DNA of 64,000 nt, taken from positions 4,124,001-4,188,000 of the forward strand of contig NZ_CP110389.1 in the NCBI RefSeq assembly GCF_026015985.1, read 5' to 3'. A program made the translations under genes and the position numbers. Source of the DNA: Rhodopseudomonas sp. P2A-2r. Its GTDB lineage: Bacteria > Pseudomonadota > Alphaproteobacteria > Rhizobiales > Xanthobacteraceae. Of this stretch, positions 60,306 through 64,000 are shown one piece after another; the stretch's first letter is position 1; each line of letters opens with the position of its first letter. Under the pieces are notes generated by a model that worked only from the letters and a program-made list of their open reading frames with translations, was not told where the DNA came from and did no database searches.

Positions 60306-61577
60306 CTATTGCTGAACCACCGGCGGCGATGCCGTCGATTGCGCGGCGCCCTGGCGTGCCGGCGGAGCCGCGCTGCGGGTGCGCTGTTTCTGCCCGGCGG
60401 GCTTGGCCGGGGTTGCCCCGGTGGCCGCATTCGGATCACCCGGCGTAGCCGCGGCACCAGGCTGCGGCTCGTCCGGCGGCTCGACGGTATCGTTCTGGAT
60501 CTGCTTTTCCTGTGCCCGCAGCCTGGCGACGTTCTTCTGGTGCTGGTCGTAGGTTTCAGTGAAGCTGTGGCCGCCGGTGCCGTCGGCGACAAAGAACAGG
60601 TCGCGGGTGCGCGCCGGCTTGGCGGTGGCCTCAAGCGAAGCGCGCCCAGGATTGGCGATCGGGCCCGGAGGCAGGCCTTCGACCACATAGGTATTGTAGG
60701 GCGACGGCTGCTGGATCTCGCTGCGTTTGATCGGCCGCCCCAGCGTGCCCTTGCCGCCGACCAGGCCGTAGATGATGGTCGGATCGGACTGCAACTTCAT
60801 CTTCTGCCGCAGGCGGTTGGCGAACACCGCCGCAACCCGGCTGCGCTCGTCGGCCTTGCCGGTCTCCTTCTCGACGATGGAGGCCAGCGTAACCAGCTGC
60901 TCCGGAGTCTTGACCGGAACGTCGGGGCTGCGGCGCTCCCAGATGTCGGCCAGCGCCCGCTTCTGCTCCTGCTGCATGCGCTGGATCACCTGATCGCGGG
61001 TGGTGCCGCGCGGAAACTTGTAGGTCTCCGGCAGCAGCGTACCCTCGCGCGGCATCTCGCGGATCGAACCGGTGAAGATGTCGTTATCGGTCAGCCGGGC
61101 AACGATCTGCTCGGAGGTCAGGCCCTCCGGGATCGTCACCGAATGCTGCACCACCTTGCCTTCGACGAGCGTGCCGATGACGGTGCGCAGGCTGGCGTTC
61201 TTCGGAAACAGATACTCTCCCGGCTTGAGCTCGGAGCTGGCCTTCAGCGCGAACACGCTGCCGATGAACACCCAGCGGTTAGCGTCGATCACGCCTTCGC
61301 GTAGCAGCGTCTCGGCGATGTCGCCCTTGCCGGCGCGGGCGGGAATGTTGACGACCTTCTCGTCTTGCAGCGGTCCCGGCGCTTCGAGCGCCTGGCGGCC
61401 GTATACGTAGACCCCGCCGACGCCGAGCATCACGACGAGGATGATGGTGATGATGGCGTTGCCGGCGATAACCAGCGGATTGCGGGCACGGTCAGAGCGT
61501 TTCGGCGGCGGCGGAACCTGCTCCGGCTCCAGCGCGGCGCGCGGGCTCCTTGGCGAAATGGGCGGCCTCTCACTCAT
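60306..61577 (-). CDS. mltG: Endolytic murein transglycosylase MltG
   Basis: 423 residues. One N-terminal membrane helix (NAIITIILVVMLGVGGVYVY) after a basic cytoplasmic tail, then the YceG domain with the catalytic Glu in LASIVEKETGKADERSRVAA and the conserved SPYNTYVVEGLPPGPIANPG. It cleaves nascent glycan strands in the periplasm. The C-terminal ~75 residues are an Ala/Pro/Gln-rich extension (PAKPAGQKQRTRSAAPPARQ) beyond the core. ATG at 61577; 116 bases after fabF in the same direction. Confidence 0.94.
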   Translation of the reverse strand: MSERPPISPRSPRAALEPEQVPPPPKRSDRARNPLVIAGNAIITIILVVMLGVGGVYVYGRQALEAPGPLQDEKVVNIPARAGKGDIAETLLREGVIDANRWVFIGSVFALKASSELKPGEYLFPKNASLRTVIGTLVEGKVVQHSVTIPEGLTSEQIVARLTDNDIFTGSIREMPREGTLLPETYKFPRGTTRDQVIQRMQQEQKRALADIWERRSPDVPVKTPEQLVTLASIVEKETGKADERSRVAAVFANRLRQKMKLQSDPTIIYGLVGGKGTLGRPIKRSEIQQPSPYNTYVVEGLPPGPIANPGRASLEATAKPARTRDLFFVADGTGGHSFTETYDQHQKNVARLRAQEKQIQNDTVEPPDEPQPGAAATPGDPNAATGATPAKPAGQKQRTRSAAPPARQGAAQSTASPPVVQQ

Positions 61578-61693
61578 CGATAGTACCTGAATCCTGTCGG
61601 TTCAATCGTGACCAGGGGACAACTCCCTGCCCGCCTGTAGCATACGCCCGCAGTAGGAATTAGCGCGGAATGCGGCGAAACGGTGGAGTCACT

Positions 61694-62959
61694 CTAGTGG
61701 GCAACACGCTGCAGGATAAGGGAGGCGTTTGTACCTCCGAAACCGAATGAATTCGACAGCGCCACATTGATCTCACGCTTGCGCGGCTTGTGCGGGACCA
61801 GGTCGATTGCAGTATCCACCGAAGGATTGTCGAGATTGATGGTCGGCGGCGCGATGTTATCCCGAATCGCCAGAATGCAGAAGATGGCCTCGACCGCACC
61901 AGCAGCGCCCAGCAGATGCCCGATCGACGACTTGGTCGAAGACATCGACACGGTCGACGCGGCATTGCCGAGCAATCGCTGCGCGGCACCGAGTTCGATT
62001 TCGTCTCCGACCTGGGTCGAGGTGCCGTGGGCGTTGATGTAGTCGATATCGGACGCAGCGATCCCCGCGCGCTTCATGGCAGCGCTCATGCTGCGAAATG
62101 CGCCGTCGCCGTCCGGCGTCGGCGACGTGATGTGGTAGGCGTCGCCCGACATCCCGTAGCCCGTGATCTCGGCATAGATTTTGGCGCCGCGCGCGCGGGC
62201 GTGCTCGTATTCCTCGAGCACGACGACGCCGGCGCCCTCGCCCATCACGAACCCGTCGCGGTCCTTGTCGTAGGGGCGCGAGGCCTTCTCCGGATTCTCG
62301 TTGAAGCCGGTCGACAGCGCGCGCGATGCGCAGAAGCCGGCCATGGCCAGGCGGCTGATCGGCGATTCCGTGCCGCCGGCCACCATCACGTCCGCGTCGC
62401 CAAGCGCGATCAGGCGGCTGGCGTCGCCGATTGCATGCGCACCGGTCGAGCAGGCCGTCACCACCGCATGGTTCGGCCCCTTGAGGCCGTGCTCGATCGA
62501 GACGTAGCCGGAAGCCAAGTTGATCAGGCGGCCGGGAATGAAGAATGGCGAGACCTTGCGCGGTCCGCGATCCCTGAGCAGCAGGGCGGTGTCGGCGATG
62601 CCCGACAGGCCACCGATGCCCGAGCCGATCATCGTGCCGGTGGCGCAGCGGTCTGTCTCGTTGTCGGGATGCCAGCCGGCGTCGTCGAGCGCCTGCTTGG
62701 CTGCACACATGGCGTAAATGATAAAATCGTCGACCTTGCGCTGGTCCTTCGGCTCCATCCACTGATCGGGATTGAAGGTGCCGGCCGTACCGTCGCCGCG
62801 GGGAATGATGCAGGCAATCCGGCTTGTGAGGTCCGACACATCGAACATGTCGATCTGCCGGGCACCGCTCTCGCCGTTGAGAATGCGCTTCCAGGTTGGT
62901 TCGACGCCGCAGCCGAGCGGTGACACCATGCCCAGCCCCGTGACGACAACCCGTCTCAT
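61694..62959 (-). CDS. fabF: 3-oxoacyl-ACP synthase II (FabF)
   Basis: 421 residues. Catalytic Cys170 in VVTACSTGAHAIGDASRL, His in NAHGTSTQVGDEIE and His in SSIGHLLGAAGAVEAIFC, plus a start RRVVVTGLGMVSPLG. It condenses malonyl-ACP with acyl-ACP in fatty-acid elongation. ATG at 62959, 98 bases after acpP, with a stable hairpin between them that may set the expression ratio. Confidence 0.97.
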   Translation of the reverse strand: MRRVVVTGLGMVSPLGCGVEPTWKRILNGESGARQIDMFDVSDLTSRIACIIPRGDGTAGTFNPDQWMEPKDQRKVDDFIIYAMCAAKQALDDAGWHPDNETDRCATGTMIGSGIGGLSGIADTALLLRDRGPRKVSPFFIPGRLINLASGYVSIEHGLKGPNHAVVTACSTGAHAIGDASRLIALGDADVMVAGGTESPISRLAMAGFCASRALSTGFNENPEKASRPYDKDRDGFVMGEGAGVVVLEEYEHARARGAKIYAEITGYGMSGDAYHITSPTPDGDGAFRSMSAAMKRAGIAASDIDYINAHGTSTQVGDEIELGAAQRLLGNAASTVSMSSTKSSIGHLLGAAGAVEAIFCILAIRDNIAPPTINLDNPSVDTAIDLVPHKPRKREINVALSNSFGFGGTNASLILQRVAH

Positions 62960-62994
62960 ATCAATCTCCAGCCCGGTCAGTTGCGGTACACAAC

Positions 62995-63037
62995 AAGAAG
63001 CCGGTGGATCGTTGTACGACGATCCGTCCGGCTTCTT
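62995..63037. terminator. Strong hairpin between acpP and fabF (attenuator-like)
   Basis: AAGAAGCCGG (62995-63004) pairs with CCGGCTTCTT (63028-63037), and inner GGATCG (63006-63011) pairs with CGATCC (63020-63025), separated by a bulge. It lies in the acpP-fabF gap on the minus-strand transcript and has no proper T-tract, so partial termination or mRNA protection of abundant acpP is likely. Confidence 0.65.
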
Positions 63038-63057
63038 ACGTGTTCCTTTGAAGAGCG

Positions 63058-63297
63058 TTAGCTCTTCGCGTTCTTTTCAAGAAACTTGGTGGCGTCGCCG
63101 ACGGTGAGGATCGTCTCAGCGGCGTCATCGGGAATTTCGCAGCCGAACTCTTCTTCGAATGCCATCACGAGCTCGACAGTGTCGAGGCTGTCTGCACCGA
63201 GATCATCGATGAAGCTCGCGGCATCGACTACTTTTTCGGGTTCAACACCAAGGTGTTCGACCACGATCTTCTTAACTCGCTCGCCAATCTCGCTCAT
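63058..63297 (-). CDS. acpP: Acyl carrier protein
   Basis: 79 residues, acidic. The 4'-phosphopantetheine attachment Ser37 is in [20 protein letters not shown]. Starts [20 protein letters not shown]. It shuttles fatty-acyl intermediates in FabG/FabF and other enzymes. ATG at 63297 with GAGG about 8 bases upstream. Between fabG and fabF on the minus strand. Confidence 0.98.
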   Translation of the reverse strand: MSEIGERVKKIVVEHLGVEPEKVVDAASFIDDLGADSLDTVELVMAFEEEFGCEIPDDAAETILTVGDATKFLEKNAKS

Positions 63298-63598
63298 CGT
63301 TCAACCTCGTGCTTGTTTCATTGGACCCGACCGCAGACGATACGAGCCATCGTGGTGCGTTAAATCACATATTCCTGCGCATTGCGCGTCATCTTGATTG
63401 GCCCCGTCGTCCCGGACGAGACCTCGCGAATAACGGCAGGCTCCGCACCGCCAATATACAGGGTTTCAAATTCCTGCAATGGCATTGTTTACCCTGCCGT
63501 TCTTGGTCCGGTTACCATACTTCCCAAGCCCTGACTACAAGGCTCATCAAGCATGCCGGGGATCCAAACGGTTTGCCCTTCCGGGGTTCCCCGCAAGC
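63298..63598. other. fabG-acpP intergenic region with likely acpP promoter
   Basis: About 300 bases with no gene seen on either strand; codon bias and motifs absent. Its length suggests an own promoter for acpP, as usual for this abundant protein. A short GGGGTTCCCC palindrome at 63583-63592 sits just after the fabG stop. Confidence 0.5.
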
Positions 63599-64000
63599 TC
63601 AGATCATAGCCATTCCGCCATTGACATGGATGGTCTGGCCGGTGACGTAAGCCGCTTCATTTGAGCTCAAATACACCGCCGCCGCAGCGATATCTTCCGG
63701 CGTGCCCAGCCGAGCCGCCGGCACCTTGGCCAGAATCGCTTCGCGCTGCTTGTCGTTCAATGCATCGGTCATCGGCGTCGCGATAAAGCCCGGCGCGATG
63801 CAATTGGCTGTCACATTGCGCTTGGCGTATTCGGCGCCCAGCGTCTTGATCATGCCGATCAGTCCGGCCTTCGCGGCGGTGTAGTTGCCCTGACCGGGAT
63901 TGCCGGTCACGCCGACGATCGAGGTGATGGCGATGATGCGGCCGAAGCGCTTGCGCATCATCAGCTTGGTGGCGGCACGGGCCAGGCGGAATGTCGCGGT
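63599..64000 (-). CDS. fabG: 3-oxoacyl-ACP reductase FabG, 3' part (N-terminal part outside window)
   Basis: The frame is open to the window edge, so only the C-terminal ~133 residues are seen. They contain the SDR catalytic Ser in IIAITSIVGVTGNPGQGNY and the Tyr/Lys of NYTAAKAG, the segment NCIAPGFIATPMTDAL and the end YVTGQTIHVNGGMAMI, all typical of FabG. It reduces 3-oxoacyl-ACP with NADPH. Position upstream of acpP and fabF confirms it. Confidence 0.95.
   Translation of the reverse strand, partial: TATFRLARAATKLMMRKRFGRIIAITSIVGVTGNPGQGNYTAAKAGLIGMIKTLGAEYAKRNVTANCIAPGFIATPMTDALNDKQREAILAKVPAARLGTPEDIAAAAVYLSSNEAAYVTGQTIHVNGGMAMI

Overview
The window is GC-rich chromosomal DNA with strong G/C bias at third codon positions. 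Gene content and order fit an alphaproteobacterium of the order Hyphomicrobiales, most likely the Bradyrhizobium/Rhodopseudomonas/Afipia group. Pointers are fabG-acpP-fabF-mltG-yicC-gmk in one row, lptF-lptG-lptD-surA-pdxA-rsmA in another, a pgsA-like/hda/ppk/ppx row, a NepR-like small protein, and two intergenic palindromic repeats that I recall from that family. The genus is inference. I see no rRNA, tRNA, CRISPR array, transposase, integrase or phage gene; this is mostly a housekeeping region.

Layout. 1-10 kb: end of an MFS transporter, SGNH hydrolase, SDR, DEAD-box helicase, MgtC-like protein, DUF2161 protein with a small partner, GNAT, B12-binding-type protein and ArgE/DapE-type peptidase. 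9.6-12.1 kb: a run of very small exported or membrane proteins, a gene-poor stretch and a CreA-like protein. 12.4-16.8 kb: cell-envelope enzymes (L,D-transpeptidase, exported glutathione peroxidase, polysaccharide deacetylase), a DHFR-like protein and DoxX. 16.9-21 kb: maeB and aspS. 21.5-26 kb: chemoreceptor, selO, rnd. 26-31.2 kb (minus): pgsA-like, hda, ppk, ppx. 31.3-33.9 kb: purM-purN, an H1-like protein, cspA. 34-41 kb: a passenger-less outer-membrane barrel, TerC, ndk, a Gly/His-rich secreted protein, a NepR-like protein, ABC-F, RidA, a lipoprotein. 41-51.3 kb: holC-pepA diverging from the LPS-export and outer-membrane-assembly operon. 52-58 kb: zinc alcohol dehydrogenase, an exported/anchored protein of unknown function, a four-gene ABC importer and a LOG-like protein. 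58.6-64 kb: gmk, yicC, mltG, fabF, acpP and the 3' part of fabG.

The most striking feature of the sequence as given is nine single-nucleotide frameshifts in otherwise well-conserved genes (ppk, selO, terC, pepA, lptF, lptG, lptD, an ABC ATPase, and an exported protein at 53.2 kb), plus a possible tenth in a small gene at 40.3 kb. Each of the nine becomes a whole number of codons after changing one base, and lptF, lptG and lptD are normally essential, so most are probably sequence or assembly errors. These genes are listed as single CDS features with the break position given.

I found no convincing wholly new multi-gene system. The best leads are the L,D-transpeptidase carrying a degenerate second copy of the start of its own fold, the cluster of tiny exported proteins at 9.6-11.6 kb, the interspersed palindromes, and the exported Trp/Cys-motif protein at 53.2 kb.
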